Assembly (NCBI RefSeq): GCF_009728735.1
Contig: NZ_CP024637.1
Span: 30,940 to 94,939 of the forward strand
Reading direction: 5' to 3'
Length of the DNA stretch: 64,000 nt
Source of the DNA: Pantoea phytobeneficialis
Lineage (GTDB): Bacteria > Pseudomonadota > Gammaproteobacteria > Enterobacterales > Enterobacteriaceae
Shown: positions 37,197-45,176 of the stretch, one piece after another
How positions within the stretch are numbered: position 1 is the stretch's first letter
Layout of the letters: every line of letters starts with the position of its first letter
Notes under the pieces: model-generated
Seen by the model: the letters and a program-made list of their open reading frames with translations, nothing else
What the model was told of the DNA's origin: nothing
Databases searched by the model: none
Translations under genes and position numbers: made by a program

Positions 37197-37752
37197 GTTC
37201 CGGCAGGTCTGCATCCCGAATGACCCCGGCGTGCGCGCGGATGGTTTGCAGGATACCCGGGTCCAGCAATGCGCGTGCGCCATTATCACCGGTTAACTCA
37301 CTTAACGCCTGACCATAACCCGTGGCAAATCCCACCGGGTGCCCTGGCTGTTGGTCCCAGCATAACCGAACCTGCTGAGCACCTGCGGCCAGCGCCTCGG
37401 CTACACAACGATGATCCTCTGCCGTTACCCATGCCATATCGCCCGGTTGAATCAGCCAACCCTGCCAGTTTCTGGTGTGGCGAACCGCCGCCGCGATGCT
37501 TTCGCCACTGCCGTTGCTGGCAACGGTGATCGCCGGAATGTGGCGTTGTTGAGCAAGATCGAGGATCGCGTGATATTCAGGACGGGTAACCACCAGCAAT
37601 GGCAAACCAGAGTTCTGCGCCTGTTGCAGGGTTAAGGCCAGCAGCGGTTGTTGGTTCTGCTGTGGAGCCAGCAGCTTATTGCCCAGCCCTCCGGCGCGAG
37701 TAAATCGAGCCCCTAATCCGGCAGCAAGAATGATAATTCCGGGTGTGTTCAT
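37180..37752 (-). CDS. MocA/MobA-like molybdenum cofactor nucleotidyltransferase
   Basis: 190 residues from ATG 37752. The N-terminus IIILAAGLGARFTRAGGLGNKLL is the NTP-transferase GxGxR...K motif; a later GDMAWV carries the metal Asp. Such proteins make the cytosine dinucleotide form of the Mo cofactor used by Mo hydroxylases. It is convergent with the xdhC-like gene (17-base overlap). A longer frame to 37881 overlaps the neighbouring dehydrogenase gene and is unlikely. Confidence 0.84.
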   Translation of the reverse strand: MNTPGIIILAAGLGARFTRAGGLGNKLLAPQQNQQPLLALTLQQAQNSGLPLLVVTRPEYHAILDLAQQRHIPAITVASNGSGESIAAAVRHTRNWQGWLIQPGDMAWVTAEDHRCVAEALAAGAQQVRLCWDQQPGHPVGFATGYGQALSELTGDNGARALLDPGILQTIRAHAGVIRDADLPEPINRS

Positions 37753-37807
37753 CTGAGGATCTATCATGACTGAGTTGGGGCGCACAGTATCGCGCGCCCC
37801 GTTATGA

Positions 37808-39184
37808 TTAGCGACGATTTTTCCATACCGTCTGGATGTTGCAGAACTCGTAGACACCAAAGCTGGACAATTCACGGCCATAGCCGCTTTTCTTCACACC
37901 ACCGATAGCGACACGCGGATCCGATGCGCCATTGCCGTTAATAAATACCGCACCGGTTTCCAGTTGGCTTGCCAGCTCGTTTGCCAGTGCTTCGTTACCG
38001 CTCCAGATGGTGGCGCTGAGGCCAAACTCGCTGTTGTTTGCCAGCTCCAGCGCATGTTGCGCATCGCGGGCAACGGTGATGGCAGCCACGGGGCCAAAGA
38101 TCTCCTGACGGAAAGCTGTCATCTCAGGCGTGACATCGGCGAGGATCGTTGGGGCATAGTAGTTACCCACTCCTTCAATTTTATGGCCACCCAGCACCAC
38201 GCGTGCACCTTCAGAGATGCTTTGCTGTACCTGTCGATCCAGCTCATCACGCAGGTCGTAACGCGCCATCGGTCCGATATAGGTTGTCTCCTCCAGCGGA
38301 TCACCGATTTTCAGTGCCTGTACCGCTGCGCTAAAACGCGCCTCAAAGGCTTGTGAGACACTTTCTTCGATGATGAAGCGTTTGGCTGCCATACACACCT
38401 GTCCGGTGTTCTGGTAGCGTCCTGTGACCGCTGAGGCCACTGCGGCATCCAGATCAGCATCGGCAAGGACGATAAAGGGATCCGCACCACCCAATTCCAG
38501 CACGGTTTTTTTCAGTGCAGCTCCGGCTTGTGCTGCAATAGCTCCCCCGGCACGTACGCTGCCGGTGACCGCCACCGCAGCGATACGTGGATCTTTGATG
38601 GCGATGGAGACGCCATCGTTATCCACGTTAATGACAGTGAAGGCTCCTTCAGGCAAATCGGTCGCATCAAACAGGCTGGTGATCAGATTGGCACAACCCA
38701 TTACGCTGGGTGCATGTTTCAACAGGTAGGTGTTTCCTGCCAGTAACATGCTGACGGCTCCACGCAGAACCTGCCAGTAAGGGAAGTTCCACGGCATCAC
38801 CGCCAGGATCACACCCAATGGACGAAATGCCTGCCATGCCTGTTGGTTTTCCACCAGCGTAGGTTTGTCTGCCAGCATTGCCGGGCCTTGCTCAGCATAC
38901 CAGTCACACAGGTTGGCGCATTTCAGGACTTCAGCACGCGCTTGCGCAATCGGTTTGCCCATTTCGAGCGTTGCCATTCTCGCCAGTTCGTCCTGGCGCT
39001 GACGAATTTGCTCGCCAAGCTGACGCAGGACTTTCACGCGCTGTTCCATGCTGGTATTACGCCACTGGCTGAAGGCCTGAGCGCTTTGTTGTAATGCCGT
39101 TTCCAGTTCAGCAGGGTTTTGCAGCGGCCAGTTTGCAAGGATCTCGCCGTTGGTGGGATTGCGTGAGATTACATTGTCAGTCAT
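37808..39184 (-). CDS. NAD(P)-dependent succinate-semialdehyde dehydrogenase-type ALDH (Sad/YneI-like)
   Basis: 458 residues. WNFPYWQVLRG, LLKHAP, the catalytic Glu230 in LELGGADP and Cys264 in NTGQVCMAAKRF, and EIFGPVAAI are all present. The protein resembles the E. coli Sad (YneI) succinate-semialdehyde dehydrogenase. ATG 39184 has GAAGG just upstream; an in-frame ATG 4 codons earlier lacks a ribosome site. It is not needed for the nicotinate pathway; its tie to the neighbours is unclear. Confidence 0.85.
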   Translation of the reverse strand: MTDNVISRNPTNGEILANWPLQNPAELETALQQSAQAFSQWRNTSMEQRVKVLRQLGEQIRQRQDELARMATLEMGKPIAQARAEVLKCANLCDWYAEQGPAMLADKPTLVENQQAWQAFRPLGVILAVMPWNFPYWQVLRGAVSMLLAGNTYLLKHAPSVMGCANLITSLFDATDLPEGAFTVINVDNDGVSIAIKDPRIAAVAVTGSVRAGGAIAAQAGAALKKTVLELGGADPFIVLADADLDAAVASAVTGRYQNTGQVCMAAKRFIIEESVSQAFEARFSAAVQALKIGDPLEETTYIGPMARYDLRDELDRQVQQSISEGARVVLGGHKIEGVGNYYAPTILADVTPEMTAFRQEIFGPVAAITVARDAQHALELANNSEFGLSATIWSGNEALANELASQLETGAVFINGNGASDPRVAIGGVKKSGYGRELSSFGVYEFCNIQTVWKNRR

Positions 39185-39424
39185 AAGTGCCTTCATCGTA
39201 AGTTTGTCTGGTGATTGGCAACCACCTTACGCCTGGGCGGGAGTGATGAAAAATGAATATTAATGAGGAAGTTCTTCTCTGCAAATGAATACGATGAAGT
39301 GTCGCTTGCAGCGCGCTAATGTTTAGATCCTGAATATATCGTCCTGGCATTGCAGCTTCTGAATATGCGATTGGTCTGCTATGCAGCGGATTTTTCTGAG
39401 AGTTATTCAGTTATACAGTGATTA

Positions 39425-39480
39425 GATCTCTAAGAAAGATCATAGATAGATCTTAAAGAGATCCTAAGAGATCCCGGATC
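39425..39480. promoter_or_regulatory. Phased GATC (Dam) cluster of the replication origin
   Basis: Six GATC sites in 56 bases (39425, 39438, 39449, 39460, 39470, 39477) with 13, 11, 11, 10 and 7 base steps, in AGATCY-type repeats, just upstream of the iterons. P1 oriR has a comparable Dam-site block where melting occurs. A seventh GATC is at 39514. Confidence 0.75.
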
Positions 39481-39521
39481 GTCGCAGGCCGCACCCGACA
39501 AGGGCTGAGAAGGTGATCGTG

Positions 39522-39620
39522 TTCACTATAATCAGCAAAGTATTCACTGTAATCAGCACTTTATTCACTATAGCCAGTAGAATGTTCACTATAAACAGTG
39601 TTAATGTTCACTGTAATCAG
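39522..39620 (-). repeat. Origin iterons (five copies, 21-22 bp period)
   Basis: 14-base cores TTCACTGTAATCAG and close variants at 39522, 39543, 39564, 39585 and 39607. The steps are 21, 21, 21 and 22 bases, so RepA would bind one helical face. They sit between the GATC cluster and repA, the classic iteron origin arrangement, and overlap the repA promoter region, implying autorepression. Confidence 0.9.
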
Positions 39621-39633
39621 AAACCGATCCTTT

Positions 39634-39642
39634 TCATCCACA
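39634..39642 (+). promoter_or_regulatory. DnaA box candidate at the origin
   Basis: TCATCCACA, one mismatch from the TTATCCACA consensus, between the last origin iteron and repA. Confidence 0.5.
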
Positions 39643-39660
39643 GAATGAAGATCTCAGGCT

Positions 39661-40590
39661 ATGGCAGATAAAGAGAGTGAAAACAAGGCGTTACTTGAAC
39701 CTTTTCTGTCGGTGACAAAAAACAGCGGTGAAGTTATTCAGCTCCACCCTAACAAAAATAACACCGTACAACCGGTGGCGTTAATGCGCCTTGGACTGTT
39801 CGTTCCGACATTGAAGTCAACTGCACGCGGTAAATCAGGCGCAATGGCCTCCACCGATGCGACCAAAGAGCTGAAGAACCTCTCGTTGGTGAAAGCTGAA
39901 GGTTATGAAAAGATTACCATCACCGGTGCCAGGCTGGATATGGATAACGATTTCAAAACCTGGGCCGGGATCATCCAGTCATTCTCACGCTATCCGTCAA
40001 AAGGCGACACGGTGACGTTGCCGTTTATTGATTTCGTTAAAATGTGTGGCATTCCTTCGGCGAACTCCTCAGCGGCCCTGCGTAAGCGTCTTGACGCCTC
40101 ATTACGTCGTATCGCCACCAATACCCTTTCCTTTGAAGGTAATGGTAAGGCTTATCACACCCATCTGGTGCAATCGGCCTATTACGATCGTGAGAAGGAT
40201 GTGGTGCGTATTCAGGCGGATCCTAAGTTATTCGAACTGTATAACTTCGATCATAAGGTTCTGCTGCAACTGCGTGCTATCTCGCGGCTTAAGCGTAAGG
40301 AATCTGCTCAGGCGCTGTATACCTATCTGGAGAGTCTGCCAACTAACCCTGCCCCTATTTCGCTGGCGCGTCTGCGTATGCGTTTAAACCTGGGTTCTAA
40401 AACCACGACACAAAACCATGTGGTTCGTCGCGCGATGGAGCAGTTGAAGGAGATTGGTTATCTCGACTATTCCGAAGTGAAGCGTGGGCGCTCTGTGTTT
40501 TTCATTATCCACAGTCGAACCCCAAAACTGGACGGAATCAGTAATCTGGAGAGTATCGACTCTCTGGAAGATTTGGATTTTGAAGACTGA
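39661..40590 (+). CDS. repA: RepFIB/P1-type replication initiator RepA
   Basis: 309 residues with the Rep_3 initiator architecture: two winged-helix domains ([27 protein letters not shown] and [52 protein letters not shown]). RepFIB/P1 RepA proteins bind iterons, open the origin and limit copy number through iteron handcuffing. It is flanked on both sides by the iteron family it should bind. Identification as an initiator of this group is strong; exact incompatibility type is not determined. Confidence 0.93.
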   Translation: MADKESENKALLEPFLSVTKNSGEVIQLHPNKNNTVQPVALMRLGLFVPTLKSTARGKSGAMASTDATKELKNLSLVKAEGYEKITITGARLDMDNDFKTWAGIIQSFSRYPSKGDTVTLPFIDFVKMCGIPSANSSAALRKRLDASLRRIATNTLSFEGNGKAYHTHLVQSAYYDREKDVVRIQADPKLFELYNFDHKVLLQLRAISRLKRKESAQALYTYLESLPTNPAPISLARLRMRLNLGSKTTTQNHVVRRAMEQLKEIGYLDYSEVKRGRSVFFIIHSRTPKLDGISNLESIDSLEDLDFED

Positions 40591-40627
40591 ATTTCAATGT
40601 TCACTGTAGTCAGCCATTCGCATGTTG

Positions 40628-40658
40628 CAGTGTCACTTTTAGCGTAAAAGTGACACTG
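40628..40658 (+). terminator. Perfect 13-bp stem-loop after repA
   Basis: CAGTGTCACTTTT (40628-40640) pairs with AAAAGTGACACTG (40646-40658) around AGCGT, 38 bases after the repA stop. No run of T follows, so it could be a Rho-assisted terminator or a protein-binding palindrome. Confidence 0.5.
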
Positions 40659-41590
40659 ACTCTCTCCTGTATCATTCACTGCAATCTGTAGCCAGCCCTG
40701 TTGTTCACTGTAATCAGTCACGTTCACTGTAATCAGCAATCACGCTTCGTTTTGCTACACAGTTTTGATAGTTCTCGTTTTCGACAAGCCTATTACAAGG
40801 ATTTTATTGATAGTAAGCACTTACATTTGCTTTTTAAGCGTCTCAGATACGCCCTTTTTATAGGGGGATACTGATTACAGTGAACGTTTGAAGTAAGGCA
40901 GACATTACTCGTTATAGTGAATGTAAGCTGCTTATCTCATGTACTGATTGCAGTGAATGTTTATATTTATCTAACTGATTTTAAATTATTTTATCTGAGA
41001 TTTAATGAAGGGTTCACTGTAATCGGTAGTTTGCGACTTTGTAGAGGATAAAAAGTGACAGGGTTGGTCACGTCTGCTGATTACAGTGAATGATTGCCCC
41101 ATTTTACTGACTACAGTGGATGATTTGAGGGAGAGCTTACGCCCGAAATGTTGCATCAAAGCCCAACGTCACGCTGTCACCGATTACAGTGAATTCTGGC
41201 TTAAATTCGTTCCGGATTCGCTCCCCTTTTGAACAACCCGCACTTATTCTGAGCGTTTTACTGAGTACAGTGAACCTTGCTCACGTTCTATCTGGCTACC
41301 TCTTACTGATTACAGTGAATGATCCAACCTGGTCTTTGTTGCTCCCTCTTTCTGATTACAGTGAACGTTAGTCTCTTAAGCCGGGGTTGCGTTACTGAAT
41401 ATAGTGAACGTTATGTTGTGGCAGGCTCGCTATTGGATACTGATTACAGTGAACAGCTGTGATGACTTTTACCCACTCCCCATCTACATATTACAGTGAA
41501 TCTTTGTATGAGGTATCAGGTAACGATGTTGTTCTCGCCCGGCAAATCACCCGTGCGATTTTACTGATTACAGTGAATGTTATTATTCAC

Positions 41591-41642
41591 CTGCTCCCTG
41601 CTCCCTGCTCCCTGCTCCCTGCTCCCTGCTCCCTGCTCCCTG
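41591..41642 (+). repeat. Heptanucleotide tandem repeat (CTGCTCC)7
   Basis: Seven exact CTGCTCC units (41591-41639) followed by CTG, within the iteron array. A simple repeat of this kind is prone to slippage and variable between strains. Confidence 0.9.
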
Positions 41643-41672
41643 TTTCATAACACGATTAACTCAAGGCACATT

Positions 41673-41745
41673 CCGTAGCGGCGCGATTTATCGCGCGTTT
41701 TTTTAACACCAAAGGTAAAAGAGCGCGATAAATCGCGCCGCCACG
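41673..41745. repeat. REP-like inverted pair inside the iteron array
   Basis: CCGTAGCGGCGCGATTTATC at 41673-41692 and its mirror GCGCGATAAATCGCGCCGCC at 41723-41742. It interrupts the iteron array, leaving a gap of about 265 bases without iterons. Confidence 0.82.
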
Positions 41746-42504
41746 AATTGATGTCAACACGCTGGATTCTGTGGCATTTAACTGGCAGACACTATGCTCT
41801 CTATTTAAAGCCGGTCGTCGATTCAGCATTTGAAGTGACTCACTGACTACAGTGAACGTTTTCCAGGTGAGCGAACTGGCGTTCTGCTGATTACAGTGAA
41901 TATTGAATAAGGGTTGCGCAATATTTTCTGATTACAGTGAATGTTTTCATCTGTAGTTCGATTGTTCTACTGACTATAGTGAACACCCTGGTGTTTCTTT
42001 GCCTGATGTTACTGATTACAGTGAACATTTATCCGTGTAACGTAAATCAGTAGTGCTTTTTGCTGATTACAGTGAATGTTTATGCCAGCCACTTCCGCTT
42101 GGAACTACCACAATCCAGTTTGGTCAGGAGATGAGTACTGATTACAGTGAATGTTCTTCCCCCATTTACTGATTACAGTGAATGTAATGCTGATTGCAGT
42201 GAATCTTTGCAGGCGATATCGACAACTCTAACTGACTACAGTGAACGTTAATGCCCTGCTCCGCTCCTGAGATTTTTATCGTTCCAGATCAGACTCAATC
42301 AATCTTCCCTTCTTTGCACTGATTACAGTGAATGTTTGCGGGATGGCTCGAAAAGTGTTCAGCTCATGATTTACACAACAGACCGATGAGGCTAATTTTG
42401 CAGCACTGATTACAGTGAACATCCCTTCAAACACCCTTCTTCCTCAAGGAGTTTCATCAGTATCAATTCTTTCTGATTAGATGAGATATATTTGCCTGAT
42501 GTGC

Positions 42505-42532
42505 AGGATTTCGGTATAAAGTCATAAATCCT
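42505..42532. promoter_or_regulatory. parA operator candidate
   Basis: Inverted repeat AGGATTT (42505-42511) / AAATCCT (42526-42532) around a TATAAA -10-like element, 18 bases before parA. Type Ia ParA proteins autorepress through such an operator. Confidence 0.6.
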
Positions 42533-42549
42533 ACATATGTGGAGCAACT

Positions 42550-43749
42550 ATGGCTAACGATGAAAAGCAAGTTCTGAAGGTTGCTCAGCGTTCTGAGAGA
42601 ATGCTGATGAGTCTGACGGAACAGATCCAGGCACAGAAAGAAGAATTGCAGGAAAACACCTTTTACCAGGTTTACGCGAAAGCAGCGCTGGCAAAACTGC
42701 CAAAGTTAACGCGAGCCAGTGTTGATTATGCTGTCAATGAGATGGAAGAAAACGGCTATCCCTTTGATAAGCGCGCGGCGGGCAGTTCAACCAAATATGC
42801 CATGTCAATTCAAAACATCATCGATATTTACCACCATCGTGGTGTACCCAAGTACCGTGACCGCCACGCAGATGCTTTCACGTTATTTGTGGGCAACCTG
42901 AAAGGTGGTGTATCGAAAACCGTCTCAACCGTTTCTTTGGCACACGCATTACGCGCCCACCCGCATTTGCTGTTTGAAGATTTACGCATTCTGGTTATTG
43001 ACCTCGATCCGCAATCCTCCGCGACCATGTTTCTCAATCATGAACGATCTGTTGGTCTGGTGGAGGCTACAGCCGCGCAGGCGATGTTGCAGAATGTCAG
43101 CCGTGAAGAACTGTTGAACGAGTTTGTTGTGCCCTCCATCATTCCGGGTGTAGATGTGCTGCCCGCTTCAATTGATGATGCCTTTATTGCTTCACGCTGG
43201 GATGAACTCTGCGCCGAGCATTTGCCTCAGCACAATGTACATTCGGTGTTATACGAGAACGTCATCGTTAAGCTGAAGAAGGATTATGATTTCATCTTTA
43301 TTGATAGTGGCCCGCATCTCGATGCTTTCCTGAAGAACGCCATTGCGGCGTCTGATTTGCTAATGACACCCGTACCACCAGCCCAGGTCGATTTTCACTC
43401 TACGTTGAAGTATTTGACGCGCCTGCCGGAGCTGATTGGCATCATTGAAGATTCCGGGGCCAGCTGCCGCTTACAAGGCAATATTGGCTTCATGTCGAAG
43501 TTGTCCAATAAGGCCGACCATAAGTTATGCCACAGTCTCGCGAAAGAAATCTTTGGCGGTGACATGCTGGATGCGGCATTGCCGCGACTGGATGGTTTTG
43601 AGCGCTGTGGTGAGTCCTTTGACACCGTTATTTCGGCCAATCCTTCTACCTATGTTGGCAGCAGCGAAGCCTTAAAGAATGCGCGTTCAGCGGCGGAAGA
43701 TTTCGCCAAAGCCGTGTTTGACCGTATTGAATTTATTCGCCTGAACTGA
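42550..43749 (+). CDS. parA: Type Ia plasmid partition ATPase ParA
   Basis: 399 residues, matching P1 ParA length. An N-terminal HTH region (about 1-105) precedes the deviant Walker A KGGVSKTVS (118-126), with the signature Lys118 and Lys123; Walker A' LVIDLDPQ and FIFIDSGP follow. The N-terminal DNA-binding part marks type Ia, which both moves plasmids and represses its own operon. GGAGC precedes the ATG; parB follows 7 bases after the stop. Confidence 0.94.
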   Translation: MANDEKQVLKVAQRSERMLMSLTEQIQAQKEELQENTFYQVYAKAALAKLPKLTRASVDYAVNEMEENGYPFDKRAAGSSTKYAMSIQNIIDIYHHRGVPKYRDRHADAFTLFVGNLKGGVSKTVSTVSLAHALRAHPHLLFEDLRILVIDLDPQSSATMFLNHERSVGLVEATAAQAMLQNVSREELLNEFVVPSIIPGVDVLPASIDDAFIASRWDELCAEHLPQHNVHSVLYENVIVKLKKDYDFIFIDSGPHLDAFLKNAIAASDLLMTPVPPAQVDFHSTLKYLTRLPELIGIIEDSGASCRLQGNIGFMSKLSNKADHKLCHSLAKEIFGGDMLDAALPRLDGFERCGESFDTVISANPSTYVGSSEALKNARSAAEDFAKAVFDRIEFIRLN

Positions 43750-43756
43750 GGTTACT

Positions 43757-44728
43757 ATGAGCGCAAAACGCATTACGATTGGCAGAACATTCAGCCAGAC
43801 ACCGTTGCAAACAGAAGAAACATCAGAAGGCCACTCTCAAACTTTTATCCTGTCGACAGGCAAGCGCGCCCAGTTCACCCTGGAACGTATTGCAGCGAAA
43901 GAGATTGAAGAAAGAACCTATGTGGTGATGGAAACTAATGGTCGCGACCAGGCGGGACTCACCCCTGAATCACTGCGTGACATTATCCGTACTATCAAAC
44001 TCCAGCAGTTCTTTCCGGCAATTGGCGTGCAGCGTGATGACCGCATCGAGATTCTTGATGGGTCACGGCGTCGTGCTGCGGCATTGCATTGTAAAACTGG
44101 CCTTGACGTCCTGGTAACTGATGCGGCTATCAGTGCTGAAGAAGCCCGTCGCCTGGCGCAGGATATTCAAACTGCACGCGAACATAATCTGCGTGAAGTG
44201 GGTATGCGTCTGATGGCGCTGAAGGACGGCGGCCTGTCGCAAAAAGAAATCGCGCAGAGTGAAGGATTGTCGCAGGCTAAAGTGACCCGTGCGTTGCAGG
44301 CGGCGAGTGTTCCGGCAGATTTAATTACGCTGTTTCCCAATCATTCCGAACTGACCTATCCCGACTATAAATCCTTGTTGCAGGCTTATGAGAAGCTCCA
44401 GGAAACCGGGCAGACGGTTGAGGCTCTGATTGAAGCGATAGGTATGGATGTCGATACTGTCTGTGCGCGTGATGGGCTGGCGGAAGATGAAGTGAAGAAC
44501 GGCATTTTACGGTTGGTGCGTAATGGAAGCCAGACGCTGGTACAGTCACCGGCAAAAGATAAAGTGGTTGCTGCCGCGCTCTGGACCTTTGCCGACAAAG
44601 ACCGTTTCGCGCGTAAAAAAACACGAGGTCGCATGTTCAGCTATGAATTTAATCGCCAGTCAAAAGAGTTGCAGGACGAACTTGATCGGGTGATAAACGA
44701 AACCCTCAACAAATACCTCAATCAGTAA
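43757..44728 (+). CDS. parB: Partition protein ParB (P1 type)
   Basis: 323 residues: N-terminal ParA-contact region, ParB/Srx-like domain (IGVQRDDRIEILDGSRRRAAAL), HTH (GLSQKEIAQSEGLSQAKVTRALQAASVPADLI, about 155-190) and a C-terminal dimer domain. P1-type ParB reads bipartite parS sites with heptamer and hexamer boxes; two such sites follow downstream. Confidence 0.93.
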   Translation: MSAKRITIGRTFSQTPLQTEETSEGHSQTFILSTGKRAQFTLERIAAKEIEERTYVVMETNGRDQAGLTPESLRDIIRTIKLQQFFPAIGVQRDDRIEILDGSRRRAAALHCKTGLDVLVTDAAISAEEARRLAQDIQTAREHNLREVGMRLMALKDGGLSQKEIAQSEGLSQAKVTRALQAASVPADLITLFPNHSELTYPDYKSLLQAYEKLQETGQTVEALIEAIGMDVDTVCARDGLAEDEVKNGILRLVRNGSQTLVQSPAKDKVVAAALWTFADKDRFARKKTRGRMFSYEFNRQSKELQDELDRVINETLNKYLNQ

Positions 44729-44733
44729 GCTAC

Positions 44734-44757
44734 GCCGCCTTCGGGCGGTTTTTTTTG
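44734..44757 (+). terminator. Intrinsic terminator of parAB
   Basis: CCGCC/GGCGG stem with stable TTCG loop followed by eight T residues, directly after the parB stop. Confidence 0.9.
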
Positions 44758-44761
44758 CTCC

Positions 44762-44846
44762 TCGCCAGCCTGATTTCATCGCTAACCTCATGAAATTCCG
44801 ATAATGCCGTGGTAAATTTCAGGCTGAAATCGCCATAATTTCAGCC
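44762..44846. promoter_or_regulatory. parS: P1-type parS centromere, copy 1
   Basis: Left side TCGCCA (44762-44767, B-box) with GATTTCA (44772-44778) and ATGAAAT (44790-44796); right side ATTTCA (44816-44821), TGAAATCGCCA (44825-44835, A-box joined to B-box) and ATTTCAGCC (44838-44846). P1 parS has the same order: heptamer ATTTCAC and hexamer TCGCCA boxes either side of an IHF-bent spacer. Confidence 0.82.
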
Positions 44847-44955
44847 TCGCAGCAATGTCTTTACGCCATAAAATCAGCTGGCCTGGTGCAGGATTAACCG
44901 ATAGCAACATAAAGCAGAAAAAGGTTGGATTTGGCGTATAGCCACGATGGGAAAG

Positions 44956-45045
44956 ATGAAATCATTGAACCTCGCCACAGCGATTTCATCATTATCTCTT
45001 TGAATATCATCGTTTTTTTAAAACGATTTCAGCCTGAAATCGCCA
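44956..45045. promoter_or_regulatory. parS: P1-type parS centromere, copy 2
   Basis: ATGAAAT (44956-44962), TCGCCA (44972-44977), GATTTCA (44982-44988), an AT-rich spacer with a T7 run, then the palindrome GATTTCAGCCTGAAATC (45025-45041) running into TCGCCA (45040-45045). Same box order as copy 1, about 200 bases further on. Confidence 0.75.
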
Positions 45046-45113
45046 GGGTTGCAGCTCACATCAACCTGTCGCCGTCAGACAATGCCTTCATTAGCCAAAT
45101 GATATTCAATAGT

Positions 45114-45136
45114 TTATCCACAGAAAAGGTGGATAA
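45114..45136. promoter_or_regulatory. Inverted DnaA box pair
   Basis: TTATCCACA (45114-45122) is a perfect consensus box; GGTGGATAA (45128-45136) is an inverted copy with one mismatch. They lie at the right edge of the replicon, 5.5 kb from the iteron origin. Confidence 0.6.
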
Positions 45137-45176
45137 CTTTGCCGAGCGCCCTGCTCGCTCAGCTCGCCAGATGATA

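Larger units (their letters stand above)
40600..42419. repeat. Large iteron array downstream of repA (about 30 copies)
   Basis: 14-base cores CTGATTACAGTGAA or variants. In reverse orientation: 40600, 40675, 40704, 40723, 41013. Forward: 40871, 40908 (weak), 40944, 41077, 41107, 41180, 41261, 41306, 41352, 41395, 41440, 41487, 41564, 41843, 41887, 41928, 41970, 42012, 42063, 42138, 42169, 42190, 42232, 42319, 42406. Many are followed by TGTT or CGTT. Spacing is irregular, unlike the origin set. This is an incA-type control locus enlarged well beyond the usual number. Apart from a REP pair and a 7-bp tandem repeat, the 1.96-kb region has no gene. Confidence 0.9.

Noticed and set aside
41189..41650. 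Two open frames of 60-63 codons (41189-41371 and 41459-41650)
   Set aside because: They run through iterons and the CTGCTCC repeat, lack ribosome sites and resemble no family.
40600..42419. CRISPR array
   Set aside because: Many short direct repeats with irregular spacers, but repeat cores are 14 bases, spacers vary from about 7 to over 250 bases, both orientations occur, and repA/parAB flank it. These are replication iterons.
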